Shown piece by piece: positions 48,101 to 57,323 of a DNA stretch of 64,000 bases. The stretch lies in contig NZ_JADLQQ010000001.1 of assembly GCF_015477765.1 (NCBI RefSeq), positions 744,001 to 808,000 on the forward strand. The letters run 5' to 3'. The notes beneath the pieces are model-generated. The model was not told the origin of the DNA, made no database searches, and saw nothing but the letters and a program-made list of their open reading frames with translations. The translations under genes and the position numbers were made by a program. Numbering within the stretch: the first letter of the stretch is position 1; each line of letters begins with the position of its first letter. Source of the DNA: Nocardia transvalensis. Its GTDB lineage: Bacteria > Actinomycetota > Actinomycetes > Mycobacteriales > Mycobacteriaceae.

Positions 48101-51095
48101 GCATCTCGGTGGCGGTGGCCGGTTCGCGATAGCGGTGTGCGACGGCCCGTTCCGGTTGCGGCAGCGCCCGCCGGTCCAGTTTGCCGTGCACGGTCAGCGG
48201 GATCTCATCGATCACGGCGAACGCCGACGGCACCATGTATTCCGGCAGGGTCGCGGCCGCATGCGCCCTCAGCTGCTCGAGGTCGACGGCCTGTCCGGCC
48301 TCGGGAACCACGTAGGCGGCGAGCATCGCGCCCACGGCATCGTCCTGGACGGCGACGACCACGCAGTGCCCCACGCTCGGGTGCGCGGTGATCGCGGCCT
48401 CGACCTCACCCAGCTCGATGCGGAAACCACGCACCTTCACCTGTTCGTCGGCGCGGCCGACGAATTCGATCTCGCCCGCGGCATTGCGCCGCGCCAGGTC
48501 ACCGGTCCGATACAGCCGCCCCCCACGCCCCGAGGTCCCCGCCTTTCCCGCGAAGGGGTCGGCGACGAACCGTTCCGCGGTCAGGCCCGCACGATTCAGG
48601 TAGCCGCGCGCGAGTTGCTCACCGCCCAGGTAGATTTCGCCGACCACGCCGGTGGGCACCACCTGCAGCGCCTCGTCCAGCAGGTAGGCGTACACATTGC
48701 GGTTGGGCACGCCGATCGGCACGATGCGGGTGCCCTGCGGGCCCTCCACCGTCATATGGGTCGCACACACCACGGCCTCGGTGGGGCCGTAGTGATTGCG
48801 CAGTTCGGCGTCGAAGATGCCGGCGAACTTGTCGGCGATCTCGCCCGGCAGCGCCTCACCGCCGACCGGCACGTGCCGCAGCGCCCGCCATTGATTCACC
48901 TCGGGCAGCAGCAGGAAGGTGCTCAGCATCGACGGCACCATGTGCAGCACGGTCACACCGCAGCGAGTGATGATGTCGGCGACGTACGGAATATCCCGGA
49001 ACGCATCGGGTTTCGGCACGACCAGCCGCGCGCCGACGGTGAAGGTGACGAAGATGTCCAGCAGCGAGGCGTCGAAGCTGACCGACGACGACTGCAGCAG
49101 CCGATCCTGGTCGGTCATCCCCCACTGCGCGGCGAAGCCCTCGAGGTGTTCGGCGATCGCGTGGTGCGGCACCGGGACACCCTTCGGCTTTCCTGTCGAA
49201 CCGGAGGTGTAGATGACGTAGGCCAGATTGCCGGGCCGCAGCGGGCGGATCCGATCGGCATCGGTGGGCGCGCGGTCGGGCAGGTCGGCGGCGGACTCTT
49301 CGGCGGCGTCGAATTCCACCCGGCCCAGCACCATTCGCGGCCGGGCGTCCTCGACCAGATAGTCGATGCGGTCGTCGGGATAGGCGGGATCGATCGGCAG
49401 GTAGGCGCCACCGGCCTTGAGTACCGCCAGCACCGCGACGACGAACTCCACCGAGTTCGACAAGCGCAGGCCCACGATGTCCTCGGTGCCGACGCCCTCT
49501 CGAATCAGCCAGTGCGCCAAGCGGTTCGCGCGGCCGTCCAGCGCGGCGTAGTCGAGTTCGACCTCGGTGTCGGGGGCGACCAGCGCGACCGCGTCCGGCT
49601 GAGCGGCCACCCGGTCCTCGAACAGCGCCACCATGGTGGTGGCCGGGGCGGGGATCAGCTCACCGTGGGACAGCTCGAGAATGCGGGACCGCTCGTCGGC
49701 GCCGAGCATATCGATCTCGCCCAGCCGGTGATCCGGTGCGGCCAGCGCACTGTCCAGCAGCCGCACATAGTGGTCGGCCAGCTGAGCGACCAGCTCGGAT
49801 TCCAGCTCCCCGACCCGGTATTCGAGCTCGAGCCGGGCGCCGTCGTCCTCCAGCGCCACGGTCAGTCCGAGCGGTACCTGCGCGACGGGGCTGCGCAGCT
49901 CGAGCGGGACGGACGCGACGCCGGGCAGATCGAATCCGTCGGCGGTCTTGCGCACACTGAAGCCGAGCCGCACCAGCTGCTCGAGCCCGTCGCGGCCGCC
50001 GTGGCGGTCCGGATTCGCCTCGCGCACCACCCGATCGATACCGATGCCCTGGTGGGCGAAGGCGCCGAGGCAGGTCTCGCGGACCCGGCCCACCAGTTCG
50101 GCGAAGGAGTCGGCGGGCGTGGGCGTGCCGCGCAGCAGCAGAGTATTGCCGAAGTAGCCGATGAGGGATTCGGCAACGGCGTTGCGGCGCACGGTGATCG
50201 GTACCGAGACGAGGAAGTCGGTGGCGGCGGTGTAGCGGTGGATCACCGCATCCCAGGCTGCGAGCCACACCATGAACGGCGTGGCGGCGTGCTGACGGGC
50301 GAAGCTCTCCACCCGTTCGACCAGGTCCTGCGGCACGGCCCGGAGGCGGTGATCGGCCTGCTTGGCCGTCGTCGCCGCCCCGCGGCCGGGCAGCTCGAGC
50401 GGTTCGGGCAGCGGTCGCAGCGCCGAACGCCAGTAATCGAGATCGTCGTCGGAGCCGACGATGTCCTCGACGTCGGCGAATTGACCCCGCAATCCGGGCA
50501 GTTCGGTCTCCCGGTAGGCGGCGTTCAATTCGCGGAAGAACACCGCCCACGAGTCGTCGTCCCAGCAGATGTGATGCACCACGAGCACCAGCGCGTACTC
50601 GTCGGCACCGATGTGCGCCAGCAGAATTCGCAGGGGCGAGTCGGCAGCCAGATCGAACGGGCGCCCGAACTCCCGTCGCGCCAGCACCTCCAGGCGCAGA
50701 CCCCGGCTGGTCTCCGGCAGCTCCCGCAGATCGTGGGTCTGCCACTGCGGCGCCAGCTCGGCGTGGACGAGCTGATACGGTTCGCCGTCCTCACCCAAAC
50801 CGTAGGTGGTGCGCAGAATCTCGTGCCGATCGACCACGGTCTGCACGGCCCGGCGCAGGCGCTCGGAATCCAACGCTCCGGTCAGCCGGTAGGCCACGCA
50901 GATATTGAGCGTGCTGTCCTCCGGGTCCCGGGTCTGCAGGAACCACAGCCGCCGCTGTCCCGCCGACAGCGGTGAGCGCTGTCCCGCCCGGCTGCGCGGC
51001 GCCGCGTCGGCGGTGGACGCGGTGGCGACGCCGGTTTCGGCCATCTTGCGGCGCAGCAGTTCCCTGCGGCGGTCCTGAAGGGACTTGGTGGACAT
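45168..51095 (-). CDS. Non-ribosomal peptide synthetase, C-A-T-C-A*-T with degenerate second A domain
   Basis: The protein has about 1975 residues. The first condensation domain carries [10 protein letters not shown] (about 175-185). A complete adenylation domain has [23 protein letters not shown] and VKVRGFRIE. Carrier T1 has LGGHSLL (about 1025). The second condensation domain has HHLVADHWS (about 1210). About 300 residues then align with an A domain but lack the TSGSTG loop, YGPTE and the C-terminal lysine. Carrier T2 has LGGDSV. ATG 51095 is preferred because AGGGAG precedes it; ATG 51122 adds nine residues. It lies between the PKS and the C-A-T-E NRPS, as expected for nocobactin NbtD/NbtE-type enzymes that add lysine. 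Confidence 0.88.
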   Translation of the reverse strand: MSTKSLQDRRRELLRRKMAETGVATASTADAAPRSRAGQRSPLSAGQRRLWFLQTRDPEDSTLNICVAYRLTGALDSERLRRAVQTVVDRHEILRTTYGLGEDGEPYQLVHAELAPQWQTHDLRELPETSRGLRLEVLARREFGRPFDLAADSPLRILLAHIGADEYALVLVVHHICWDDDSWAVFFRELNAAYRETELPGLRGQFADVEDIVGSDDDLDYWRSALRPLPEPLELPGRGAATTAKQADHRLRAVPQDLVERVESFARQHAATPFMVWLAAWDAVIHRYTAATDFLVSVPITVRRNAVAESLIGYFGNTLLLRGTPTPADSFAELVGRVRETCLGAFAHQGIGIDRVVREANPDRHGGRDGLEQLVRLGFSVRKTADGFDLPGVASVPLELRSPVAQVPLGLTVALEDDGARLELEYRVGELESELVAQLADHYVRLLDSALAAPDHRLGEIDMLGADERSRILELSHGELIPAPATTMVALFEDRVAAQPDAVALVAPDTEVELDYAALDGRANRLAHWLIREGVGTEDIVGLRLSNSVEFVVAVLAVLKAGGAYLPIDPAYPDDRIDYLVEDARPRMVLGRVEFDAAEESAADLPDRAPTDADRIRPLRPGNLAYVIYTSGSTGKPKGVPVPHHAIAEHLEGFAAQWGMTDQDRLLQSSSVSFDASLLDIFVTFTVGARLVVPKPDAFRDIPYVADIITRCGVTVLHMVPSMLSTFLLLPEVNQWRALRHVPVGGEALPGEIADKFAGIFDAELRNHYGPTEAVVCATHMTVEGPQGTRIVPIGVPNRNVYAYLLDEALQVVPTGVVGEIYLGGEQLARGYLNRAGLTAERFVADPFAGKAGTSGRGGRLYRTGDLARRNAAGEIEFVGRADEQVKVRGFRIELGEVEAAITAHPSVGHCVVVAVQDDAVGAMLAAYVVPEAGQAVDLEQLRAHAAATLPEYMVPSAFAVIDEIPLTVHGKLDRRALPQPERAVAHRYREPATATEMRLAKLFGQIFGRDRIGADDSFFELGGHSLLATRLIVVIRSEFGVQLDVRAPFDTPTVAGLAALIEATPAATAPAVQPLTKRERPQRIPLSHSQLALWFQRKLEGPTPIGNIPFAVRMDGPLDVAALTAALGDVVSRHEALRTVFPEDNGVPYQSVLPAGPIEVPVTVLDDPRRLHDALADAGRHCFVVESELLIRPRILRLDNATHVLSLLVHHLVADHWSFRTILSDLAEAYAARVAGAAPQWAPMPVDYADYALWQRETADAATAGLDYWRTQLAGLPDEITVAPDRPRPAVIGKNGHVATFTVPADLRRRLKDFAERTGASEFMLYQAAVATLLHKLGAGEDIPLGTPVANRVDPAAADLVGLLANMVVLRNDLSRNPTPRDVLERARTVALGAYNHQSVPIERVVEALNPPRSRSRNPLFQAMMHFREEDWAATGLRLGEASVTVLPLEFDVSLLDLSVNFFAGDDGGFDASIIVNGDLYEPSTAHSFAQRMMRVLNGFADQPDRPLAELDVLAGGERERLIGEWATGVDLSGVLGVAGLLRRGREVPPVRTALRCGDTTLSYQELFGRLGSVDGTGVGEASADGLVHLLAALERSGADDAALAAAVADRRALAAERRTANTDPALGSADVRLIAAPWGSLDITIELLAAVADGATLIVATEAQREDPVALVDLIREHAVTHVVAEPGVLARFVQTGVSVLPSVLRWDVLGISWPAALPDLLPALAADSLATFSYHPAGYAGAAARGPLDGSGRACPIPGARVLILDEHRRPVPPGVIGDVYVGGATLTGEEADHVVADPYRTGERLLHTGDRARWSADGRLLFVTAVAVEHRETTAVAGAETDTERRLITILEELLEIDDVQPDDNFFGLGGDSVISIQWSVRANEIGLPMSPQMVFEHMSITELAAAVDRAVADGVQPATAQDLAALANPAASPVSEPAATEPAPAPAPANLSGLNDDALAALGAAWKATR

Positions 51096-51126
51096 CGTGG
51101 TTTCGCTCCCTGAGGTATTCATCGGC

Positions 51127-54100
51127 TCACGCCTGGTCGGCCGCCATCAACCGGACGACGTCGTCGAGCGACGCGCCGCCCAGGATCGCCGCCACCGGCA
51201 GATCCCGGTTCAGTTCGGACTGCACGCGTTTGCGGAAGTCCAGGGCCTGCAACGAGTCGAGGCCGAGCGCCACCAGCGGCACCGAACTGTCGAGCGCGTC
51301 CAGGCCGTCGGTGCCCATCACCTTGCCCAGCTGCACGCGCACCTGCTCGGACAGCGTTGCGCCGCCGGGCTTCTCGGGCTCGGACGGTTCGGCCGCAATC
51401 GGTTCGGCGACCACGGTTTCGGGCTCCTGTGCATGCGCGAGGACGCGCTCGAGCAACGGTCCGAAACCGGCCGCGGACAGCATGGCGTGGAGGTCGTGCC
51501 AATCGGCGGCGGCGACCACCCGATTACCCGCCCCCGGCAGGTCCGCATGTTCGCCGAACCCGACCGTCAGTGCGTCCTCGGGCGCCATCGCGACCGCACC
51601 GGCGGCCTCCACCGGCCCGACACCGACCGCATGCAGCGGTCCGGTCAGATCCCACAGTCCCCACTGCACCGACAGCGCGTCGACGCCCTGGGCCCGCAGC
51701 CGCCGTGCCAGCACGTCCAGCATGCGGTTGACCGTCGCGTACAGCAGTTGCCCACGGCCGCCGAGGGTCGCGGCGAACGAGGAGCACAGCACCACTCGGC
51801 AGTCGGGGGTGCGGGGCAGCATCCGCAGCACATTGTCGGTGCCGTAGATCTTGGACCCCGCCATCTCGCGCATCTTGTCACCGGTGACATCGGCGAGTTC
51901 GGCGCGCACGTAGTTCACCGCGGCATGCACGATGAGGCTCGCGGGCCGATCCCGCAGGGTCTCGGCCAGTGTCGCGACCGCGGCCGGATCGGTGACATCA
52001 CAGGCGGCCACGTCGATATCGGCCGATGGTGCGACGGCACGAATCGCGCGCAGTCGCCCCGCTACCGCCGGTGTCTCGCCCGACCGGCTCAGCAGCGTGA
52101 TCCGGCGGGCACCGAGCCCGGCGTAGTGCTCACCGAACTCGACGCCCAATGTGCCCGTGCCGCCGATGATCACGACGTGATCGAGGTTCTGCTCACCGGT
52201 GGGCGTGTGCGGTTCGGTGTCGACGTCGAACCGCTTGGCGTAGACGCCGTTGCCGCGCAACGCGAGCTGCGGCTCCTCCTTGGTGTGCAGGGCACGCACC
52301 ACGGCCGCGGCCTCGCTCGCGCCGGACTGTCCGGCGGCCAGATCCAGATGCCGGAATGCGGTACCGAGGTGTTCGGCTGCCAGGCAGCGGAATCCGGCCG
52401 AGACGGCACCGTGGAACGGATGCGGGGCGGGGTCGTCGTCGAGGACCGCCTCCCCGCCCACGGTGACCAGCCAGCAGTCGCGCACCGTAGCGAGCTCGGG
52501 CAACCACGTTGGGGTGGAGAAGAATTCGGCCACCTGCTCGATCGCGCCCGGCCCGTCGGTCTCGGGCAGTTCGGGCAGCAGAATCACCGCGGTATCGAAA
52601 CCTCCTGCACCCGTGTCGGTATGCAGGCGACCCGACCCGCCGTGGTTGTAGGCGGCGGTGCAGAGGGCGGCGGCCAGTTCCGCGCAGCGGCCGGTGTGAT
52701 CGACCACGAGCAGATCACGCGGCGGCACCAGCGAACGCCGCTCCAGCCGCATCCACGTCTCGGCCAGCCGCAAGGGCCGCACTCGTGCTCCGGACGCCCC
52801 CTGGGCCCCCGTCGATCCCGGTTCATCGGTCCCCGTCGATCCCGGCATGCCTTCGGCCGGGCTCTCCCCCGCCGCAGCCCACAACCGCTGCGGATTCATC
52901 ACGGTATGGGGGAAATCCGGCAGCGGCAGACCCACCGACGACTCGGTCCGCAGCGCCTCCCAGCGGTAGCCGAGGTCACCGACCGCGACCGTCGCCAGAT
53001 TCCGCGTGAACTCCCGCAGGCTCTCGGCGGTGCGCAGCGACGTGCCCAGTACCCGGAAATCGCGCGGCGGCAACGCCGGGTCCTGCGGCACCAGGGTCAG
53101 ATTCTCCTGCAGCGCCAGCTGCAGCGTGGGATGCTCGGCCACCTCCACGAAGGTGTCGATCCCGTCGGAGGCAGCGGCCACGATCGCACGATCGAACCGA
53201 ACCCGGTTGCGCAGATTCCAATACCAGTACTGCTCGTGGTCCAGTTCGGACGTGATGCGTTCGCCGAGTGTGGCGCCGTAGCACGGGATTTCGCTGTCCG
53301 CGAAGGTGCGAGCGCTCATCTCCTCGAAGACCCGCTCCTGGAAGGAGCGCCGCACCTCGGCGACCAGCGAGGTGTGCGCCGGATAGGCGACACGGATCTC
53401 CTTGGCGAACTTGCCCTTGGCGGTGGCCGCGGCGACGATGTCGACGATGGTGTCGCGGTCACCGGAGACGGCCAGGATGTGCGGGGAATTGACCACGGCC
53501 AGTTCGGCCCAGCCCGAGTGGCGGGCCAACAACGCCTCACAGTCCTCCCGGTCCATACCCAGCACCGCCATCGAAAAGCCGCGTGGGGAGAGCTGATCGA
53601 CCAGCTTCGATCGATGGGTCACCACGAACACGGCATCGCCGCGAGTCATCACGCCGGATATGTGCCCGGCCGCCAGCTCACCTTGGCTGTGGCCGACGGT
53701 CGCGGCCGGTCGTACCCCGGCCGCCTGCCACATCGCGGCCAGCCCGGCCATGTGGAACATCAAGGCGGGCTGCACTTCCCAGACAGTGTCCTCGTAACGG
53801 CCCTCGTTGCCGAGCAGATAGTGCAGCGGCTGGGTGTGCCCGAAACGCTCCTCGTGCACGGCGGCGCAGGCGTCCACCTCGGCCCGATATGCCTGGGACA
53901 GTTCGTAATACAGCTTGCCCATACCGGGGCGCTGACTGCCCTGGCCGGGGAAGACGAATCCGATGCGACGGGTGGCTGCCGTACCGGTGACAACGGCGGG
54001 ATGCTCGGCCTCGGCGGCCACCGCACGCAGACCGTCGAGCAGCTCCTCGCGGGTGTCGACCATGACCAGGGCCCGACGCCGACGCGCGACCCGGGTGCGG

Positions 54101-54249
54101 AACAGCATGTCCGCCACCTGGTTCGCCGTCACCTGCGGGTGGGTCTGCAGATAGGCCGACAGCTGGGTGGCCTCGGCGCGCAATCCCGCGGCGGTGTCCG
54201 ACGACAGCAGCACCGGAACGGTGCCGTCCGGGAGCCGGTACTCACACAT
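51127..54249 (-). CDS. nbtC: Polyketide synthase AT-KR-ACP (NbtC / MbtD type)
   Basis: The 1040-residue protein has an acyltransferase domain (FPGQGSQRPGMGK at about 97, active Ser in GHSQGELAAGH). A ketoreductase domain follows (GGTGTLGVEFGEHYAGLGARRI, and YATVNRMLDVLA in the catalytic region). The C-terminal ACP carries LGLDSLQALDFRKR. It has no ketosynthase; that is supplied by the separate KS protein encoded just upstream, with which it overlaps by eight bases. The pair adds and reduces the hydroxy-acid unit of mycobactin-like siderophores. GGAGGAACAGT precedes the ATG. The symbol follows the N. farcinica nbt scheme and is tentative. Confidence 0.87.
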   Translation of the reverse strand: MCEYRLPDGTVPVLLSSDTAAGLRAEATQLSAYLQTHPQVTANQVADMLFRTRVARRRRALVMVDTREELLDGLRAVAAEAEHPAVVTGTAATRRIGFVFPGQGSQRPGMGKLYYELSQAYRAEVDACAAVHEERFGHTQPLHYLLGNEGRYEDTVWEVQPALMFHMAGLAAMWQAAGVRPAATVGHSQGELAAGHISGVMTRGDAVFVVTHRSKLVDQLSPRGFSMAVLGMDREDCEALLARHSGWAELAVVNSPHILAVSGDRDTIVDIVAAATAKGKFAKEIRVAYPAHTSLVAEVRRSFQERVFEEMSARTFADSEIPCYGATLGERITSELDHEQYWYWNLRNRVRFDRAIVAAASDGIDTFVEVAEHPTLQLALQENLTLVPQDPALPPRDFRVLGTSLRTAESLREFTRNLATVAVGDLGYRWEALRTESSVGLPLPDFPHTVMNPQRLWAAAGESPAEGMPGSTGTDEPGSTGAQGASGARVRPLRLAETWMRLERRSLVPPRDLLVVDHTGRCAELAAALCTAAYNHGGSGRLHTDTGAGGFDTAVILLPELPETDGPGAIEQVAEFFSTPTWLPELATVRDCWLVTVGGEAVLDDDPAPHPFHGAVSAGFRCLAAEHLGTAFRHLDLAAGQSGASEAAAVVRALHTKEEPQLALRGNGVYAKRFDVDTEPHTPTGEQNLDHVVIIGGTGTLGVEFGEHYAGLGARRITLLSRSGETPAVAGRLRAIRAVAPSADIDVAACDVTDPAAVATLAETLRDRPASLIVHAAVNYVRAELADVTGDKMREMAGSKIYGTDNVLRMLPRTPDCRVVLCSSFAATLGGRGQLLYATVNRMLDVLARRLRAQGVDALSVQWGLWDLTGPLHAVGVGPVEAAGAVAMAPEDALTVGFGEHADLPGAGNRVVAAADWHDLHAMLSAAGFGPLLERVLAHAQEPETVVAEPIAAEPSEPEKPGGATLSEQVRVQLGKVMGTDGLDALDSSVPLVALGLDSLQALDFRKRVQSELNRDLPVAAILGGASLDDVVRLMAADQA

Positions 54250-55564
54250 ACTGTTCCTCCAGAACGGGCATGGCGACGAGGGCGTGCGCATTGGTTCCGG
54301 CGACGCCGAACGAGGAGACCGCGCCGTAACGCACACCGTCGAGGGGTTCCCACGGGGTGAGGTCGGTGGCCAGCCGCAGGCTGGTCGAGTCCCAATCCAC
54401 GGCGGCGGTGGGGTTGTCGGCGAACAGGCTCGGCGCGATCTGGCCGTGCGCCCCGCACAGCAGGACCTTGATCAGGCCGAGCAGGCCCGAGGCCGCTTGC
54501 GCATGACCGGCATTCGACTTCACCGACCCCAGCAGTGGGCCGCGGTCGCGGTCCGGAGCCCCGTACACCTGCGCCAGGGCGGTCAGCTCCAGCGGATCAC
54601 CGACAGGGGTGCCGGTGCCGTGGCCTTCGATCAGACCGACCTGGTCGGGCCGGATGCCCGCGGCGGCAAGGGTTTTCTCGATCAAACGCTGCTGGGCCGC
54701 GGCGCTCGGGACGGCCAGCGGCGCGCCCTTGCCGTTGTGGTTGATTCCGGTGGCCAGCAGCCGACCGTAGATCCGATGCCCGAGTTCGCGGGCCCGCGAT
54801 TCGCGTTCGAGCACCACGACTCCGGCGCCCTCGCCCCACAGGGTGCCGCTGGCATCGGCGGCGTAGGCGCGGCAGTGGCCGTCGGTGGCCAGCGCGTTGT
54901 TCTTGGAGAACTCGAAGAACGCGGCGGGGGACCCCATTACGCACACCCCGCCCGCAAGTGCCCAGTCGCATTCCCCGGCGCGGATCGCCTGGGCCGCCAG
55001 ATGCACCGCCGACAGCGCCGAGGCGCAGGCGGTGTCGACGCTCAGCGACGGCCCGATCAGCCCGAGCCCGTGCGAGATCCGCCCGGCCACCGCACCGAGC
55101 GCGCTGCCCGTCGCGCGGTAACCGCTGTGCTCGGTGACGGCCGCGGCTCGCGGTCCGTACTCGGTGATCGAAACACCCATGTAGCAGCCGACCTCCGCGC
55201 CGTCGAGCGCGCCCGGATTGAGCCCGGCATGCTCGAGCGCCCGCCAGGCCACCCGCATCGCGACCCGCTGCTGCGGATCCATCGCCACCGCCTCACGCGG
55301 GGTGACGCCGAAGAACATCGGATCGAATTCTGTTGCGCCGTCCAGGAATCCGCCCGCGTCGCAGACGGTGCTCCAGCCGTCGAGCCGATCCAGCGACAGC
55401 AGCTGTTCGAGCGGCCATTCCCGATCGCGCGGGAACGGGCCGACCAGCTCGCGGCCCTGTGACAGCGCCGACCAGAACTGCTGCGGCGTCTCGACGCCAC
55501 CGGGCGCCTCGATCGCCATGCCCGACACCACGATCGGGTCGATCTCGTGTGTCATCGCGGTCAT
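54242..55564 (-). CDS. nbtB: Stand-alone beta-ketoacyl synthase (NbtB / MbtC type)
   Basis: The 440-residue ketosynthase has the active Cys in VDTACASALSAVH (about residue 171) and His in EGHGTGT and KSNAGHAQAASG. It works with the AT-KR-ACP protein downstream to extend the siderophore chain. Its ATG overlaps the thioesterase stop (ATGA). A discrete KS beside an AT-KR-ACP is the mycobactin MbtC-MbtD arrangement. The symbol is tentative. Confidence 0.88.
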   Translation of the reverse strand: MTAMTHEIDPIVVSGMAIEAPGGVETPQQFWSALSQGRELVGPFPRDREWPLEQLLSLDRLDGWSTVCDAGGFLDGATEFDPMFFGVTPREAVAMDPQQRVAMRVAWRALEHAGLNPGALDGAEVGCYMGVSITEYGPRAAAVTEHSGYRATGSALGAVAGRISHGLGLIGPSLSVDTACASALSAVHLAAQAIRAGECDWALAGGVCVMGSPAAFFEFSKNNALATDGHCRAYAADASGTLWGEGAGVVVLERESRARELGHRIYGRLLATGINHNGKGAPLAVPSAAAQQRLIEKTLAAAGIRPDQVGLIEGHGTGTPVGDPLELTALAQVYGAPDRDRGPLLGSVKSNAGHAQAASGLLGLIKVLLCGAHGQIAPSLFADNPTAAVDWDSTSLRLATDLTPWEPLDGVRYGAVSSFGVAGTNAHALVAMPVLEEQYV

Positions 55565-56316
55565 CGGACCGTATTCAGCTCGGGGGCCAGCAATTCCACG
55601 ATCCCGGCGACATTGTCATTGAGATAGAAGTGCCCGCCGTCGAAGACGGTCACCTCGATGTCCTGCTCGCTGTGAGCGGCCCACGCATACAGATCGCGCG
55701 GCGTGATGTAGGGGTCCTCCGCGCCGCCCAGCACATGAATCCGGGCCTGCACCTTGACCTCCGGCGGGCAGGTGTAGGAGTCGAAGGCGCGGTAGTCGGC
55801 CTTCACGACCGGCAGCGCCATCCGCATCACCTCGCGGCTGGCCAGCACCTCCGAGCCGGTGCCCTCCAGCCGGCCCAGGTGATCGAGGATCTGCTCGTCC
55901 TCGCTCGGATGCGGCGGCAGGTCCACCGCCCGCCCCGGCGACACGGCGGCCGAGGCGGCCAGCAGCCGCACCTCGACCCCGGCCTTCTCGGCCGCACGGA
56001 CCAGTTCGAAGCCGACCATCGCGCCCATGCTGTGCCCGAAGACGGTCAGCGGACGGCCCCGATGGTGCGGGGAATCCAGGAAAGCGGCGAGCGCACCCTG
56101 CGCGATGTCGGGCAGCGTGGTCAGCGCCGCCTCACGCGCCCGGTCCTGGCGGCCCGGATATTGGAAGACGACGGTGTCGAAGTGTTCGCTGAACGCCTTC
56201 GAGAAGGCTCGGTAGGCGGAGGCGCCGGTACCGGCGTGTGGGCAGATCAACAGGGGCGGAAGATCGGCGGAGGCCGGCTTGTGGAACTGGCGGACCCAGC
56301 CGAGTGGTGCTGGCAT
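55561..56316 (-). CDS. nbtA: Type II thioesterase of siderophore cluster (NbtA type)
   Basis: The 251-residue alpha/beta hydrolase has LLICPHAGTGASAYRAFSKAF, the nucleophile in FGHSMGAM (about residue 95), an acidic residue in GGAEDPYITPRDL and the final His in FDGGHFYL. Such enzymes release misprimed intermediates or the finished chain from NRPS/PKS carriers. It lies 30 bp after the formyltransferase gene and overlaps the KS gene. In N. farcinica nbtA loss lowered but did not stop nocobactin production, which fits an editing enzyme. The symbol is tentative. Confidence 0.85.
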   Translation of the reverse strand: MPAPLGWVRQFHKPASADLPPLLICPHAGTGASAYRAFSKAFSEHFDTVVFQYPGRQDRAREAALTTLPDIAQGALAAFLDSPHHRGRPLTVFGHSMGAMVGFELVRAAEKAGVEVRLLAASAAVSPGRAVDLPPHPSEDEQILDHLGRLEGTGSEVLASREVMRMALPVVKADYRAFDSYTCPPEVKVQARIHVLGGAEDPYITPRDLYAWAAHSEQDIEVTVFDGGHFYLNDNVAGIVELLAPELNTVR

Positions 56317-56346
56317 GACGGGTAACTCCTGCGAGAAGAGAGTGGA

Positions 56347-57288
56347 TCAGTCGGGCACGTCGGTGAGATAGCCACCGCGAGTGAAGAATTCGGCGGCCTG
56401 ATGTTCGCGGCCGTCGGCGGTGCGCACGCGCAGGATCACCAGGCCGTGATTGCGGCCCCGGAACGCCTCGGGCCCGCACACGACGGCGCCGCCGCCCTCC
56501 TGCACGATGACGCGGCCGACGGTGCCGCCGTAGCGGGCCTCCGACACCGCCGCCTCGAGTACCTCGATGCGCTCGCCGCGGTAGTAGGTGAACGCGCGCG
56601 GGTACGGCTCGGACAGCGCGCGCACGAAACGCTCCAGATCCTCGGCGGGCCAGGACCAGTCGATGCGGCTGTCGCGGTCGGAACGCTTGTGGAAGTAGGT
56701 GCGCTCGGCCTTGTTCTGCGGCCGCCACTGCGCGGTGCCGCTCTCGATCGCGGCCAGCGCCTCGGCCAGCGCGCCCGGAATCAGCTCCATCCCGGCCTCG
56801 ACCAGCTCGGTGCCGGTCGCCTTCGGCCCCACCGGCAGCGAGTGCTGCACCAGGATGTCACCGGTGTCCAGGCCGTCGTCCATGCGGTGGATGGTCAGCC
56901 CGATCTCGGATTCGCCGCTGATCAGCGCCCACAGCACCGGCGAGAATCCGGTGAACTTCGGCAGCAGCGAATCGTGCAGGTTCAAGGTGCCGTGCTGCGG
57001 CAGGTTGTACAGCTCCGCGGGCATCCAGGTGTACCAGCTGTTGACCACGATCAGATCGGGTTCGGCGCGCTTGACCAGATCGATGGTCTCGGCGTCGGCC
57101 CGCTCGGTCAGGTGGACCGGGATCCCGTGCTCGCGCGCCAGCTCTTCGACCGAATCGTTCCAGATCGCCTTGTAGGACTGGGCACTCGTCGGATGGGTGA
57201 CGGCGAGGACCACTTCGTGCTCGGAATCGATGAGGGCCTGCAGGGTTTTGCGGCCCCAGGTCTGATAGCCGAACGACACGATACGCAT
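56347..57288 (-). CDS. nbtH: Formyltransferase for N-hydroxylysine (NbtH type)
   Basis: The 313-residue protein is related to methionyl-tRNA formyltransferase. It has an N-terminal hydrolase-like fold with NSWYTWMPAELYNLPQHGTLNLHDSLLPKFTGFSPVLWALI (seen in parts, with catalytic Asn/His/Asp around DDGLDTGDIL) and a smaller C-terminal OB-type domain. It would transfer formyl from 10-formyl-tetrahydrofolate to the hydroxylated lysine side chain, giving the hydroxamate. Housekeeping fmt is excluded by context. An iron box occupies the 31-bp gap after nbtG. The symbol is tentative. Confidence 0.85.
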   Translation of the reverse strand: MRIVSFGYQTWGRKTLQALIDSEHEVVLAVTHPTSAQSYKAIWNDSVEELAREHGIPVHLTERADAETIDLVKRAEPDLIVVNSWYTWMPAELYNLPQHGTLNLHDSLLPKFTGFSPVLWALISGESEIGLTIHRMDDGLDTGDILVQHSLPVGPKATGTELVEAGMELIPGALAEALAAIESGTAQWRPQNKAERTYFHKRSDRDSRIDWSWPAEDLERFVRALSEPYPRAFTYYRGERIEVLEAAVSEARYGGTVGRVIVQEGGGAVVCGPEAFRGRNHGLVILRVRTADGREHQAAEFFTRGGYLTDVPD

Positions 57289-57304
57289 ACAACCTCCAGT
57301 TAAC

Positions 57305-57323
57305 TAAGCTGAGCCTAACCTAC
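57305..57323. promoter_or_regulatory. IdeR-type iron box between nbtG and nbtH
   Basis: On the minus strand GTAGGTTAGGCTCAGCTTA matches 15 of 19 positions of the iron-box consensus. It covers the nbtG stop codon and the gap to nbtH. IdeR boxes before nbtG and nbtH are known in N. farcinica. Confidence 0.72.

Noticed and set aside
39976..54360. Several open frames of 1000-1800 codons on the plus strand opposite the NRPS/PKS genes
   Set aside because: The minus strand carries complete NRPS and PKS motifs throughout. The plus-strand products are low-complexity Arg/Gly/His/Gln-rich, as expected for antisense frames in high-GC DNA.
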